A DNA stretch of 64,000 nucleotides, from positions 25,419 through 89,418 of the forward strand of contig JAOQAI010000004.1 in assembly GCA_025963645.1 (NCBI GenBank), in the 5' to 3' direction. How positions within the stretch are numbered: position 1 is the first letter of the stretch; every line of letters starts with the position of its first letter. The notes under the pieces were generated by a model. That model ran no database searches and was not told where the DNA came from. It saw nothing but the letters and a program-made list of their open reading frames with translations. Shown piece by piece: positions 6,840-16,503 of the stretch. A program made the translations under genes and the position numbers. Source of the DNA: Flaviaestuariibacter sp. (GTDB lineage Bacteria; Bacteroidota; Bacteroidia; Chitinophagales; Chitinophagaceae).

Positions 6840-7649
6840 ATGAACGAAGCAAGGATAGAAGAAAAGATGGAGAAGGGCTGGAAGGGCAAAGAATCCGGAA
6901 GAGATAATGGCCGCCTTCAAACAGGTATTTTTTTACTCCTCATCGGCGCACTACTTTTTCTGAAGACATCGCATTTGGTCATCTTCCCCAGTTGGTTTTT
7001 TAGCAATGCTACTTTCTTTATTGCCTTGGGATTATTTATAGGTTTGCGGAAAGAATTTCGCCCCGGGTTTTGGCTCATCTTTTTACTGATTGGGGGTTTT
7101 TCGCTGGCAGATAAGATTGATCCTGATTTGCGAATGGATAAATACATGTGGCCACTAATCATCATGGGAATCGGGTTGGCATTTATCTTCCGTCCAAAGA
7201 AGGCTCATTGGGGGCATTGGAAAGGTCGCCATCATAGAAACTGGAACGAAGCGCATTCTACAAGCGCATCTTACGAAAGTTTTGAAGGCGACATGCCCTC
7301 GGCAGATCGTCGCGATTTTATAGAAGCCACAGCTGTATTTGGTGGTGTAAAGAAATCTATCTTAAGTAAAAATTTTAAAGGCGGTGAAATCACCAGCGTA
7401 ATGGGCGGCTCTGAGATAGACCTGACACAGGCTGACTTCACCGGTACCATCACCATTGAAATAACGACTGCGTTTGGGGGCTCGAAGTTGATTGTGCCAC
7501 CTACCTGGGATGTGCATAACGAAATATCGGCTGTGTTTGGCGGGGTCGATGATAAGCGCCAGATCATGGGTGTAGCAATGGATCCGAATAAAGTGTTGAT
7601 ACTGGAAGGTACCTGCATTTTTGGTGGCCTGGAAATACGCAGCTATTAA
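6840..7649 (+). CDS. LiaF-like membrane protein (LiaF N-terminal TM and C-terminal domain)
   Basis: This 269-residue protein has a charged N-terminus and four hydrophobic segments at about residues 27-118. A soluble C-terminal domain rich in beta repeats of the type VFGGVKK, VMGGSEIDL, AFGGSKLIVP and VFGGVDDKR follows (about residues 160-269). This matches the LiaF transmembrane and cell-wall-active-antibiotic-response domains. In Firmicutes LiaF restrains the LiaRS envelope-stress system. In Bacteroidota the family often lies beside LytS/LytTR genes, as it does here (8141 and 9174), so a sensory partnership is a reasonable inference. Confidence 0.8.
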   Translation: MNEARIEEKMEKGWKGKESGRDNGRLQTGIFLLLIGALLFLKTSHLVIFPSWFFSNATFFIALGLFIGLRKEFRPGFWLIFLLIGGFSLADKIDPDLRMDKYMWPLIIMGIGLAFIFRPKKAHWGHWKGRHHRNWNEAHSTSASYESFEGDMPSADRRDFIEATAVFGGVKKSILSKNFKGGEITSVMGGSEIDLTQADFTGTITIEITTAFGGSKLIVPPTWDVHNEISAVFGGVDDKRQIMGVAMDPNKVLILEGTCIFGGLEIRSY

Positions 7650-7776
7650 AATGGACACTGTAAAAATTCAAAGTGGAGAATGTTTTGCAGAAAATTGATC
7701 GCTATATGTACGCATAACATTGTCCATTTTTAAATCTCCATTCTCCATTACTTCTTCATTAACTCACATCATTATT

Positions 7777-8160
7777 ATGCAATGGTATTTAGCGAAGCTG
7801 GTCTACCAGATCATTTGTGGTGATGGACAACATACACCGCAGTTTGATGAGCAGTTGCGGTTAATAGCTTCCGTAGATGCAGATGAAGCCATTACAAAAG
7901 CCTATACCATTGGGCAGCTGGAAGAGGAAACTTTCTGTAATCAAAAACAGCAACTGGTTTCCTGGCAATTCATTGCCGTTTCGGAATTATATCCGGTTTC
8001 TGATTTTATTGATGGCGCTGAAATTTATTCTTCCATACGGGAAGCCGATGACGCCGCTGCATATATTACTTTCGTGAAAGCCAAAGCTGCCGCCATAAGT
8101 GGAGCTCAAACACTCTTTTTACCGCATTTAAACAGCCCCATTGAGCACATCGCCATTTAA
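7777..8160 (+). CDS. DUF4288 domain protein
   Basis: This 127-residue soluble protein starts MQWYLAKLVYQI. The same WYLAKLVY start followed by an F-D-E-Q segment is characteristic of DUF4288, a small family of unknown function in Bacteroidota. The ATG at 7777 is preferred to the TTG at 7720 because it begins the family core directly. Its last 20 bp overlap the start of the LytS-type kinase gene, so the two are probably co-translated. Confidence 0.7.
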   Translation: MQWYLAKLVYQIICGDGQHTPQFDEQLRLIASVDADEAITKAYTIGQLEEETFCNQKQQLVSWQFIAVSELYPVSDFIDGAEIYSSIREADDAAAYITFVKAKAAAISGAQTLFLPHLNSPIEHIAI

Positions 8161-9199
8161 AACCTTTCGTTTCCAGCTTACGTTCGCCATCTGCTGGTGG
8201 ATATGGGCCCAACTGCATTTTCATGTGCTGACAAGCTTTGGTTTTCGCTGGCGGGTGGCGCTGTTGGATAGTGTTGTTAGCAACGGCTTGCTGATGGGTG
8301 TCACACTCCTGGTTACCCTGATGTTGCAATACTATATCCCACAAAAAAACCGCTACGCCTATATCCTGGTACTGTGTTCGGTGTTGTCCGTATTGTGGCT
8401 TTTTCTCAGCCGGTTTATTCTATTGCTATTACCCATTGATGCACCAGACTATGCGGCTTTCTTTTCACAATCGTTTGCCGTGCGCCTCGCTACCGGGTTT
8501 CTTATTATTGGCTGTATGGCATTAGTAAGTGTTCTTTGGTACACTGTTCAGGACAGCCACGAAGTAGAGAAGCGAAAATCGGAAGCGAACCAATTAACAA
8601 AGGAAGCCGAGCTTTATAGCTTGCGGCAACAACTTCAACCACATTTTCTTTTCAACAGCCTTAATTCTATCAATGCATTGATCGGATCGCAACCACAGCA
8701 AGCCCGCACCATGATTCAGCAGCTTTCCGATTTCCTGCGGGGCACGTTGAAGAAGGATGATCACCAATGGAATTCCTTAGAGGAAGAACTGCAACACCTG
8801 CAGCTGTACCTGGAGATTGAGAAAGTGCGCTTCGGGCACCGGCTTTCTACCACTATTGCCAATGATGCGGCTGCCGGCTTGCAACTGCCTTCTATGCTGC
8901 TGCAACCCGTAGTGGAAAATGCGATCAAGTTTGGATTATACGATACTATCGATGCCATCCAAATCACCATTGATTCATACGCGGAAGACCATAACCTATT
9001 CATAAAAGTCACTAATCCTTTTGACCCGCAAACCAGTACACCACAAAAGGGCACCGGCTTTGGGCTGAGCTCTGTGCAGCGACGGTTATACCTTCTTTTT
9101 TCCCGGTCCGATCTATTGCAAACAGCAATAATTGATAATCATTTTATCACCACGATACAAATACCACAGCTACATGATAAAAGCGCTGATAATAGATGA
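8141..9199 (+). CDS. LytS/YehU-type sensor histidine kinase
   Basis: This 352-residue membrane kinase has four hydrophobic helices in residues 8-140. A coiled linker and a His_kinase (PF06580) domain follow, with the phospho-acceptor His168 in QLQPHFLFNSLNS. An HATPase domain follows, with the N-box VVENAIKFG and a G-box GTGFGLSSV. The start is a TTG inside the DUF4288 gene; no ATG would keep the first helix. The end overlaps the LytTR regulator by 26 bp. It should phosphorylate the regulator at 9174. The signal is unknown. Confidence 0.9.
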   Translation: MSTSPFKTFRFQLTFAICWWIWAQLHFHVLTSFGFRWRVALLDSVVSNGLLMGVTLLVTLMLQYYIPQKNRYAYILVLCSVLSVLWLFLSRFILLLLPIDAPDYAAFFSQSFAVRLATGFLIIGCMALVSVLWYTVQDSHEVEKRKSEANQLTKEAELYSLRQQLQPHFLFNSLNSINALIGSQPQQARTMIQQLSDFLRGTLKKDDHQWNSLEEELQHLQLYLEIEKVRFGHRLSTTIANDAAAGLQLPSMLLQPVVENAIKFGLYDTIDAIQITIDSYAEDHNLFIKVTNPFDPQTSTPQKGTGFGLSSVQRRLYLLFSRSDLLQTAIIDNHFITTIQIPQLHDKSADNR

Positions 9200-9917
9200 T
9201 GAGCCCCTGGCAAGATCCATTGTAAAGGAATACCTACAAGGCTTTCCCCAGGTGGACTTGGTGCAAGAATGCGGCGATGGCTTTGAAGGCGTAAAAGCTA
9301 TTCAGCAGCATGCCCCCGATCTTCTTTTCCTGGACATTCAAATGCCGAAGATCAATGGCTTTGAAATGTTAGAGCTATTGGAGCCGCCGCCCGCAGTCAT
9401 TTTCACCACCGCTTTTGATGAATATGCGCTGAAAGCTTTTGAAACCCATGCAATTGATTACCTGCTAAAACCATTCAGCAAAGAGCGGTTTGATAAAGCT
9501 GTTGAAAAATATTTGGAAGGCGCCGGGCAGCAACGGCAAAAGGTTTCCGTGCAAGAACTTTTGATGCGTGCTACCGATCTTCCATCACAAAGCAACCGGG
9601 TGGTTGTGAAAACAGGCGGCAAGATCAAGATCATTCCGGTGGCGGATATACAGTACCTCGAAGCCGCGGATGATTATGTAAAGATCATTACGGCGGAAGG
9701 CAGCTTTCTGAAGAACAAGACCATGAGCTTCTTTGAATCTGCCCTGCCTCAAAGCAGCTTTGTCAGAACGCACCGTTCTTACCTACTTAATGTAAGCGAG
9801 ATCACCCGCATTGATCCGTATGAAAAAGAGGCACACCTGGCTATACTTCGCTCGGGTGCCCGCATCCCGGTTAGCAAAGCCGGCTATGCAAAGCTGAAAG
9901 CTATGCTGGGATTATGA
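9174..9917 (+). CDS. LytTR-family response regulator
   Basis: This 247-residue regulator has a receiver domain at residues 1-115 (acidic pair DDE near residue 8, phospho-acceptor Asp54 in LDIQMPKING, Lys in LLKPFS). A LytTR DNA-binding domain lies at about residues 145-245 (YLEAADDYVKI and FVRTHRSYLLN). The ATG at 9174 (MIKALIIDDE) replaces an upstream in-frame start that lacks family support. It overlaps the cognate kinase gene by 26 bp. Target sites were not identified. Confidence 0.93.
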   Translation: MIKALIIDDEPLARSIVKEYLQGFPQVDLVQECGDGFEGVKAIQQHAPDLLFLDIQMPKINGFEMLELLEPPPAVIFTTAFDEYALKAFETHAIDYLLKPFSKERFDKAVEKYLEGAGQQRQKVSVQELLMRATDLPSQSNRVVVKTGGKIKIIPVADIQYLEAADDYVKIITAEGSFLKNKTMSFFESALPQSSFVRTHRSYLLNVSEITRIDPYEKEAHLAILRSGARIPVSKAGYAKLKAMLGL

Positions 9918-9974
9918 TCATTTATAAGGCTCAATTGAAGGGAATTAGCTATTTTGTTTCCCTAATCTACTCAT

Positions 9975-10577
9975 ATGCACCGATTTGTTTTCCTGCCTTT
10001 ACTCTTTTTAACCATGTGGTCATCAGCTCAGGATACCAGCCTCGTGAATGTAGATGAACTCGCTGAAGAGATTATGCAGACCAAGGAAGGGAATGATGAA
10101 TTAAAAATGCTCTTCTGGCTGCCGCTGGAATATTGGGAAGCGGTCACAAAAGGAACTCCGGACTATAGCCCGGAGGCCATTAGTTTACTTGAGGGGATAT
10201 TGAGAGATTATATAGTGGTTCTTGCAGTAGATGGAAAGATAGATACCAAATCAACTTTCAAAACGAAAGAGCAGGTCCGTAGGGGATTGCGCTTTATTTA
10301 TGATGGGGATAAGGTATTGTTGCCGCTTTTGGATTCAGAAGTAAGTGCAGACGCAAAGGAACTGCTGAAGGAAATGCAGCCGATGTTTGAAAGCACGATG
10401 GGCGCTATGGGAAAGGGTTTTCATGTCTTTTATTTTGCCGTGCCAAAAGGCAAATCATTTAGCGCGAAGGAGGCAGGAGCGTTCGCCATTCAAGTTGGGG
10501 GCACTGATTTTAACTGGAGTCTTCCACTGGCTAGCTTTAGCCCACGAAAACTTTGCCCGGTGGATGGGAAAAGATGA
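9975..10577 (+). CDS. exported protein of unknown function
   Basis: This 200-residue protein has a short signal peptide ending SSAQ (residues 16-19). A mixed alpha/beta mature part follows (for example LPLEYWEAVTKGTPDYSPEA and VQVRRGLRFIYDGDKV-like segments), without a membrane segment. No family was recognised with confidence. It follows the LytTR gene by 57 bp and may be co-transcribed. It is probably periplasmic or surface exposed. Confidence 0.7.
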   Translation: MHRFVFLPLLFLTMWSSAQDTSLVNVDELAEEIMQTKEGNDELKMLFWLPLEYWEAVTKGTPDYSPEAISLLEGILRDYIVVLAVDGKIDTKSTFKTKEQVRRGLRFIYDGDKVLLPLLDSEVSADAKELLKEMQPMFESTMGAMGKGFHVFYFAVPKGKSFSAKEAGAFAIQVGGTDFNWSLPLASFSPRKLCPVDGKR

Positions 10578-10708
10578 AAAGAGATTGGCTATACTGTCCT
10601 ATGCACGGAACAAAACTCAACCGCTAGGATAGAAAATTTTTGTAGTTGCAGGCACAGCTTTGCATTATATATCACAAGCCAGAATAAGGATTGTCATAAA
10701 TTGCAAGT

Positions 10709-12904
10709 ATGAAATCCTTGCTCCTTCTACTTCTGTTTCCTTTCGCGCTGCAGGCGCAAAAGCCTTCTGCTGCAGAGATATTTCGCTATAAATCGCAGGC
10801 GAAAAATGTTACCATCATCCAGGACAAATATGGCATCCCGCATATCTATGGAAAGACGGATGCCGATGCGGTGTTCGGATTGATGTACACCCAGTGCGAA
10901 CAGAACTTTGCAAGGGTAGAGCGCAACTATTTGGAAGTGTTTGGAAGATTGGCGGAAATAGATGGTGAAGGACAGGTGATGAGTGATGTGCAGATGCAAT
11001 TGATCTATGATTCATCGGAAGCAAAAAGGGATTACCAGCGTAGCCCGGCGTGGTTGAAGAAATTATGCATTGCGTTTGCAGATGGCATCAATTACTATCT
11101 CGCTACACACCCAAACGTGAAGCCTGCCGTGCTCAAACGCTTTGAGCCATGGTTTCCATTGATGTATACCGACGGCAGTATTTCCGCTACACAAATGGGT
11201 GACCTAACCGTAGCGGACACCCGAAACCTGTATAGTGGCGTACAGGGTTCCAGTGCGATGACGCCGGTGCCGGATGATAACGGAACGGCTACCAAATGGA
11301 GCGGCTCGAACGGCTTTGCAGTAGCGCCTTCCAGGACAGCGTCCGGTAATTCCATTCTTTATATCAACCCACATGTGACCTTTTATTTCCGCAGCGAAGT
11401 GCAACTGGTAAGTGAAGAAGGATTGAATGTATACGGCGCGGTTACCTGGGGCAATTTCTTTGTGTACCAGGGCTTTAACGAGCACTGCGGCTGGATGCAT
11501 ACCTCCAGCTATGCGGATGTAGCGGATGTGTACGAAGAGAAGATAACAAAGAAGGGCGATTCGCTCTTTTATGAATACAATGGACAGTTACTTCCCGTAA
11601 AAACAAAACCGCTTTCCATTCGCTATAAGAAGGGAGAGGAAGCGGTTTGGAAAACAAATCTAACGGGCTACTATACCATTCATGGTCCGGTGATCGGTAG
11701 CCGTGGCGGCAAGTGGCTGAGCCTCAAAGAGCATAACCGTTCACTGGAAGCGCTGGAGCAATCCTGGTTGCGCACCAAAGCTAAAAGCTTTGCCGAATTC
11801 AAGAAGGTAATGGATATGCGGGTGAACAATTCGAACAACACGGTTTATGCCGATGCGGAAAAGAATATCGCTTACTGGCACGGCAACTTTATGCCGGTAC
11901 GTGACCCGAAGTTCGATTGGTCGCTACCGGTTGATGGCTCTACATCAGCTACCGACTGGAAAGGGATGCACACGGTAGATCAAACAATCCATATCTATAA
12001 CCCGGGGAGCGGCTTTATTCAAAACTGCAACTCCACACCGTTTACGGCTGCTGGCGCTTCCTCTCCTAAAAAAGAAGATTACCCTGCGTATATGGCCTGG
12101 GATGGACAAAACCCAAGAGCCATCAATGCTTCACGCTTATTAAGTAATGCGAAAAACGTTACGCTCGATAGCATCATCGGTATTGGCTACAGTCATTACC
12201 TCGCTGCATTTGAAACCCTGCTGCCTTCTCTATTCACCGCATATAACGAATTACCGGCTGGGGATTCCCTGAAAGCCCCATTAAGCGAAGCGATAGAATT
12301 GTTGCGCCGTTGGGATTATCATTCGTCCGCTTCATCAGTGGCAACTACGGTAGCAGTGGAATGGGCGACAAGGCTAACAGCGAAGCAGCCGCCCATGCGG
12401 GCTCAAGGTTCGTCCAGCCATGTAATGACTAACTACGAATGGATATTGACGAATACCTTCAACCGTGAAAAGCTACTATTATTACGGCAAACACTTGCCG
12501 ACCTTGAGAAGCGCTATGGCACCTGGCGCACGGCCTGGGGTGAGGTGAACCGTTACCAACGGAACGCCGCCAGCACCAATAGCAACTTCGATGACAGCAA
12601 ACCGAGTATGCCGGTGGGCCTGGCTTCTGCTGCGTGGGGTTCGCTGCCTTCTTTTAACGGGCGCCGCTTTCCCAACACTAACAAACGGTATGGTGTATCG
12701 GGCAACAGCTTTGTAGCCGCCGTGGAGTTTGGTAAAAAGGTGAAAGCCAAAACCATCATGACCGGCGGCGAATCCTTTAACCCCGCCTCACCGCATTTTA
12801 CTGACCAGGCAGAAGGGTTTATCAATGGAAAGTTTAAGGAAGCGTTGTTTTATAAGGAGGATGTGCTGAAAGGCGCCGAGCGGACGTATCATCCTGGGGA
12901 GTAG
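10709..12904 (+). CDS. penicillin acylase family (N-terminal nucleophile) hydrolase
   Basis: This 731-residue exported enzyme has a signal peptide at residues 1-16 (MKSLLLLLLFPFALQAQ). An alpha-chain region begins with IIQDKYGIPHIYGKTDADA. The predicted autocatalytic site is in WSGSNGFAVAP, where Ser200 would become the N-terminal nucleophile of the beta chain. Conserved beta-chain segments, such as NNSNNTVYADAEKNIAYWHGN, follow. Family members cleave amide bonds of N-acyl compounds, including beta-lactams, N-acyl homoserine lactones and lipopeptides, in the periplasm. The substrate here is not predictable. Length is normal and the gene looks intact. Confidence 0.92.
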   Translation: MKSLLLLLLFPFALQAQKPSAAEIFRYKSQAKNVTIIQDKYGIPHIYGKTDADAVFGLMYTQCEQNFARVERNYLEVFGRLAEIDGEGQVMSDVQMQLIYDSSEAKRDYQRSPAWLKKLCIAFADGINYYLATHPNVKPAVLKRFEPWFPLMYTDGSISATQMGDLTVADTRNLYSGVQGSSAMTPVPDDNGTATKWSGSNGFAVAPSRTASGNSILYINPHVTFYFRSEVQLVSEEGLNVYGAVTWGNFFVYQGFNEHCGWMHTSSYADVADVYEEKITKKGDSLFYEYNGQLLPVKTKPLSIRYKKGEEAVWKTNLTGYYTIHGPVIGSRGGKWLSLKEHNRSLEALEQSWLRTKAKSFAEFKKVMDMRVNNSNNTVYADAEKNIAYWHGNFMPVRDPKFDWSLPVDGSTSATDWKGMHTVDQTIHIYNPGSGFIQNCNSTPFTAAGASSPKKEDYPAYMAWDGQNPRAINASRLLSNAKNVTLDSIIGIGYSHYLAAFETLLPSLFTAYNELPAGDSLKAPLSEAIELLRRWDYHSSASSVATTVAVEWATRLTAKQPPMRAQGSSSHVMTNYEWILTNTFNREKLLLLRQTLADLEKRYGTWRTAWGEVNRYQRNAASTNSNFDDSKPSMPVGLASAAWGSLPSFNGRRFPNTNKRYGVSGNSFVAAVEFGKKVKAKTIMTGGESFNPASPHFTDQAEGFINGKFKEALFYKEDVLKGAERTYHPGE

Positions 12905-12968
12905 TAGGAAGCATCTCCAAATTGATTTTCTGTATTTGTTTCTATTGTTCGTAAAAAGGTAAGCTTAT

Positions 12969-13571
12969 ATGAAACTATTCTATATAATTTCTAGCGTATT
13001 CATCTCAATGTCTTGTAGTAACTCAACTCAAACACCGGATTCTGTAGCTACAGAAGCTAATGGTCAAACCAATGCCTCTATTGTTGCGCAAAATGCAGGT
13101 GATAATAAGTGGAATGATAACTTCAGGGCATTTGTACAAGCTGTCACCAAGGGCAACAGCAAGGCTGTTAAATCATTCATTGACTTTCCAATAAAGAACG
13201 AAGGCAACGAAATATGGTACTTAGCGGATTCTAAGCTGGTTATGGATATAGACCCTGATAAAATAAAGCCTTTTACTGAAGCTGATTTTGATAAATACTT
13301 TAGTTCCATCTTTACTATGGATCTCAGAAAAACACTGGAAAGATTAGAGCTTGACCAGTTCTTTAAATCAAATACTGCAACAAGTGAGGAAATAGAAGTG
13401 GTGAAAGGCACGAAAAGTAGATTAGAGGCTAGCTTTGAACCAACAACCAAAAAAGTGATGTTAGTAGTATTATCTAAAGGAAAAGAGTTCTCTGAGTTTG
13501 CTGTTCAATATGAGTTCGATGTCACCCCGGAACAAAAAGTGAAATTCAGACAGGTCCGGGTGGCAGGGTAG
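12969..13571 (+). CDS. putative lipoprotein of unknown function
   Basis: This 200-residue protein starts MKLFYIISSVFISMSCSN, a type II signal peptide with Cys at residue 16. A short Ser/Thr-rich tether and a globular part of about 150 residues with many Lys and Phe follow. The codon use is more AT-rich than that of its neighbours. No family was recognised. It stands alone between the acylase gene and the remnant porin. Confidence 0.6.
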   Translation: MKLFYIISSVFISMSCSNSTQTPDSVATEANGQTNASIVAQNAGDNKWNDNFRAFVQAVTKGNSKAVKSFIDFPIKNEGNEIWYLADSKLVMDIDPDKIKPFTEADFDKYFSSIFTMDLRKTLERLELDQFFKSNTATSEEIEVVKGTKSRLEASFEPTTKKVMLVVLSKGKEFSEFAVQYEFDVTPEQKVKFRQVRVAG

Positions 13572-13692
13572 TAATATCTTCCTGACACCCGAATCTCCTT
13601 GCAGGCCTTCGAAAGCCTGAATAGAAAAGAGCATGGGAACTGATTTGACTGAGAGCGGCTGAGTCCAAGGCATTTTGAAAACTCATGCACCC

Positions 13693-14634
13693 TTACAGTC
13701 TAAAATTTACCGCTACCGTCACCCGGTTCTCCTCTTTTTTCAAATCCGGTCGCCAGCCCGCAGTGGGCGTATCCACCCAGCCATCCGGCGAGGTAGTGCC
13801 GCCTTTACCAGCAAAGTAGGGAACATTGCTCTGACGATAACCATATTCCAACCGAAAAGTCACATGGTCGCTTGGCATCACATCCAATGTAGTTGTGCCC
13901 TGGTAAAGTGTGAGCCGTTGTTTGGGATCGATAGCGATGGCATCAGTAAAATTATTAGGCGCGACGGGTGATGGCGAGAAGGCTAAATAAAGCCCCGGAT
14001 TGGTAACAAGATCGCCCCGTAGTGTAAGCGCTACTTTATTGTTGCGAAACCACAGCCGGTTGGCGAGCGATGTGCCCAGCATATGGCTGGATTTGGGAGA
14101 GGCACCTCCACCACTTTGAAAACCATAGTGCGAATTGAGACTGAAAGCCGCTCCGGACAAGCCTTTTGCTTCTCCATTATTGTAATAACGGGCAACAACG
14201 CTGTTGTCATGGTGAAAGCGCCGGATGGAGGTCCGGCTATCCTTGCCTAAATAGAAATTGGCCACCAGTTGAAGGTTTTCACTCGGACGGTAATAGTTGG
14301 AATTGCCAAAGCCAATTCCTTTGTTCCAGCTATTGTAAGACTGCCATCCATTGAGCAACCACAACTCGGTCTTGAACTTTTTGGATGGAAAGGCTTGGAG
14401 GCGGGCGCCCGAAAAATAGAAAGGCGTGAAGTCACAGACCATAGAGCGCTGGTACGACCAGTTCTCGCCGGTCACATAGCTCTCCAGCCCGATATAGCTC
14501 ATGAAAATGCCCATCTCCACATTCAATCCATACCATTTCTTAAACTGGTATCCTGCTGAATCCGGAAAAAGATAGAAGAAGATCCCAATCACCCGCAATA
14601 CCTGCTTACGGAATCGGGGGTTGGATACCGGTTT
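13693..14634 (-). pseudogene. OmpL-like beta-barrel porin (bbp2 family), N-terminally truncated
   Basis: The open frame (from a TTG at 14598, or the stop-bounded frame to 14634) encodes about 300 residues of amphipathic strands. It contains the OmpL-like segments GIFMSYIGLESY, WLLNGWQSYN and LRLEYGYRQSN-type strands, and ends in an aromatic-rich strand (VTVAVNFRL). Family members are about 400-480 residues long and begin with a signal peptide. Here there is no signal peptide, no ATG and no room for the first strands before the next gene. The protein could not reach the outer membrane. A 5'-deleted remnant is the best reading. Confidence 0.65.
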
Positions 14635-14783
14635 CTAAGTAACCTATAATTTGTTGGCAGATAGCAGCGCTTCTTCAATATAAAGGCAAGCTTTAACACC
14701 GCACTTTCCAAAGGCGCTGGATTATAACTAAATTGCACCCCGCCCAAAGGGGCTTTTAATCATTACGTTTAATCACACAAAAT

Positions 14784-16295
14784 ATGCAGGTAGAAGTAAG
14801 ACATTTGATGCTGACGGATTATGAAGAATTGAAAGCCTCCATGATCGAGTCGTACAAAGGCTGGGACACGGTGTGGAAGGAGTCGCAGATTCAAAAACTG
14901 GTATCGCTATTCCCGGATGGACAGTTAGCCATCACCGTAGATGAGAAAGTAGTAGGCTGCTCGCTTTCCATCATTGTAGACTATAAAAACTTTGGCGACG
15001 ATCACACGTACCAGCAGGTAACGGGCAATTACAGCTTCACTACACACACACCCAAGGGTGATTTTTTATACGGCATTGATTCGTTCATCTCGCCCGAATA
15101 CAGGGGCTTGCGCCTCGGCCGGAGGATGTATGATGCCCGCAAAGAGCTGTGCGAAAAACTTAACCTCAAAGGCATTGTGTTTGGTGGCCGCATTCCGGAT
15201 TATCACAAGCATGCCGCGGAACTCTCGCCCAAAGAATACATACAAAAAGTAAAGAGCAAGGAGATACACGATCCTACGCTCAACTTCCAGCTATCCAACG
15301 ATTTTCATGTAAAGAAGATCCTAAAGAACTATATGCCGGGCGACCTGGAGTCGGCGGACAACGCGGTGCTGCTGCAATGGAACAATATCTATTACACCGA
15401 TCCGAAGAAGGCGCACTATGCCTCTAAATCAAGAGTGCGGCTGGGACTGGTACAGTGGCAGATGCGCAACTACCGGGGGCTGGAAGAATTGTTTAACCAG
15501 ATGGAGTTTTTTGTGGATGCTACCAGCGGCTACAAGGCAGATTTTGCGCTGTTCCCGGAGTTCTTTAACGCGCCGCTGCTGATGGAGTATAACCACCTGC
15601 CGGAACCGGAAGCGATCCGTGAATTAGCCAAGCACACCGAAGCGATCCGTAAAAAATTCAGCGAGTTCGCGGTGTCATATAATATAAATATCATCACCGG
15701 CAGTATGCCACTGATACGGGAAAACGGAGAGCTGAATAATATCGGTTACCTTATTCGTCGCGACGGGTCGTATGAAGTATATGAGAAGATCCATATCACA
15801 CCGGACGAAGCAAAGTTCTGGGGACTGGTAGGCGGTAATAAAGTGGAAACCTTTGATACGGATTGTGGCAGGATCGGTGTGCTGGTTTGTTATGATGTGG
15901 AGTTTCCCGAGCTGGGTCGCATCTTGGCAGAACAAGGCATGCAGATCCTTTTTGTACCCTTTCTTACCGATACGCAGAATGCCTATAGCCGGGTGCGCAA
16001 TTGCGCCATGGCGAGAGCTATTGAGAACGAATGTTTTGTAGCCATCGCGGGTAGTGTAGGCAACCTGCCAAAGGTGTCGAATATGGACATCCAGTTTGCG
16101 CAATCGGCTGTCTTTACACCCTGCGATTTCTCCTTTCCAACCAATGGCATTAAGGGAGAGTCAACCCCAAACACAGAGATGGTATTGGTAGTAGATGTGG
16201 ACCTTGACCTGTTGAAAGAATTGAATTCGTTTGGCAGTGTACGCAATCTAAAAGACCGGCGCACCGACCTGTATCATGTAAGCTTGAAAAGGTAG
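14784..16295 (+). CDS. GNAT acetyltransferase fused to a carbon-nitrogen hydrolase
   Basis: This 503-residue protein has two enzymes. A GNAT N-acetyltransferase domain spans about residues 1-210, with an acetyl-CoA-binding segment GLRLGRRMYDARKELC. A nitrilase-superfamily domain spans about residues 220-500, with the full catalytic triad: Glu259 in FPEFF, Lys335 in EKIHI and Cys369 in LVCYDVEFPE. The architecture is a known fusion in diverse bacteria. It suggests sequential or opposing N-acyl transfer and amide hydrolysis on one small-molecule substrate, which has not been established. It is cytoplasmic, monocistronic and apparently intact. Confidence 0.92.
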   Translation: MQVEVRHLMLTDYEELKASMIESYKGWDTVWKESQIQKLVSLFPDGQLAITVDEKVVGCSLSIIVDYKNFGDDHTYQQVTGNYSFTTHTPKGDFLYGIDSFISPEYRGLRLGRRMYDARKELCEKLNLKGIVFGGRIPDYHKHAAELSPKEYIQKVKSKEIHDPTLNFQLSNDFHVKKILKNYMPGDLESADNAVLLQWNNIYYTDPKKAHYASKSRVRLGLVQWQMRNYRGLEELFNQMEFFVDATSGYKADFALFPEFFNAPLLMEYNHLPEPEAIRELAKHTEAIRKKFSEFAVSYNINIITGSMPLIRENGELNNIGYLIRRDGSYEVYEKIHITPDEAKFWGLVGGNKVETFDTDCGRIGVLVCYDVEFPELGRILAEQGMQILFVPFLTDTQNAYSRVRNCAMARAIENECFVAIAGSVGNLPKVSNMDIQFAQSAVFTPCDFSFPTNGIKGESTPNTEMVLVVDVDLDLLKELNSFGSVRNLKDRRTDLYHVSLKR

Positions 16296-16314
16296 GATAG
16301 GAGGCTATAGGGGT

Positions 16315-16503
16315 TCAGTCCCACACATCATCAAGGCGGTCATTGATCGCCTTTTCTTTTTGCTTTTCTAATTTCTGCTGGAAAAGAACGCAGCAGGCGG
16401 CAATAATGATCTTGTCTTCCGATACGGTTATCTTGGGCGTTTGCCGGTGTGTCTGGCAACGCTGCTTTTCCAGCTCGCGGGCTATTTCTCTCAGATCGAA
16501 CAT
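16315..16503 (-). CDS. small hypothetical protein (62 aa)
   Basis: The frame starts MFDLREIARELEKQRC and ends NDRLDDVWD. The middle VSEDKIIIAACCVLF could be one strand plus one helix. The composition looks like a real soluble protein and the ATG is clear. It converges with the GNAT-nitrilase gene, 19 bp away. No family was recognised, so its status as a gene is moderate. Confidence 0.45.
   Translation of the reverse strand: MFDLREIARELEKQRCQTHRQTPKITVSEDKIIIAACCVLFQQKLEKQKEKAINDRLDDVWD

Noticed and set aside
7648..7749. Long-range inverted matches AAAATGGACA and TGTCCATTTT, with TGGAGAATG and CATTCTCCA
   Set aside because: The two pairs cross rather than nest, so they cannot form one stem; they look like short copies of a common intergenic motif.
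13602..13619. Hairpin CAGGCCTTC / GAAAGCCTG as a terminator of the lipoprotein gene
   Set aside because: It has one mismatch and no T-run on either strand.
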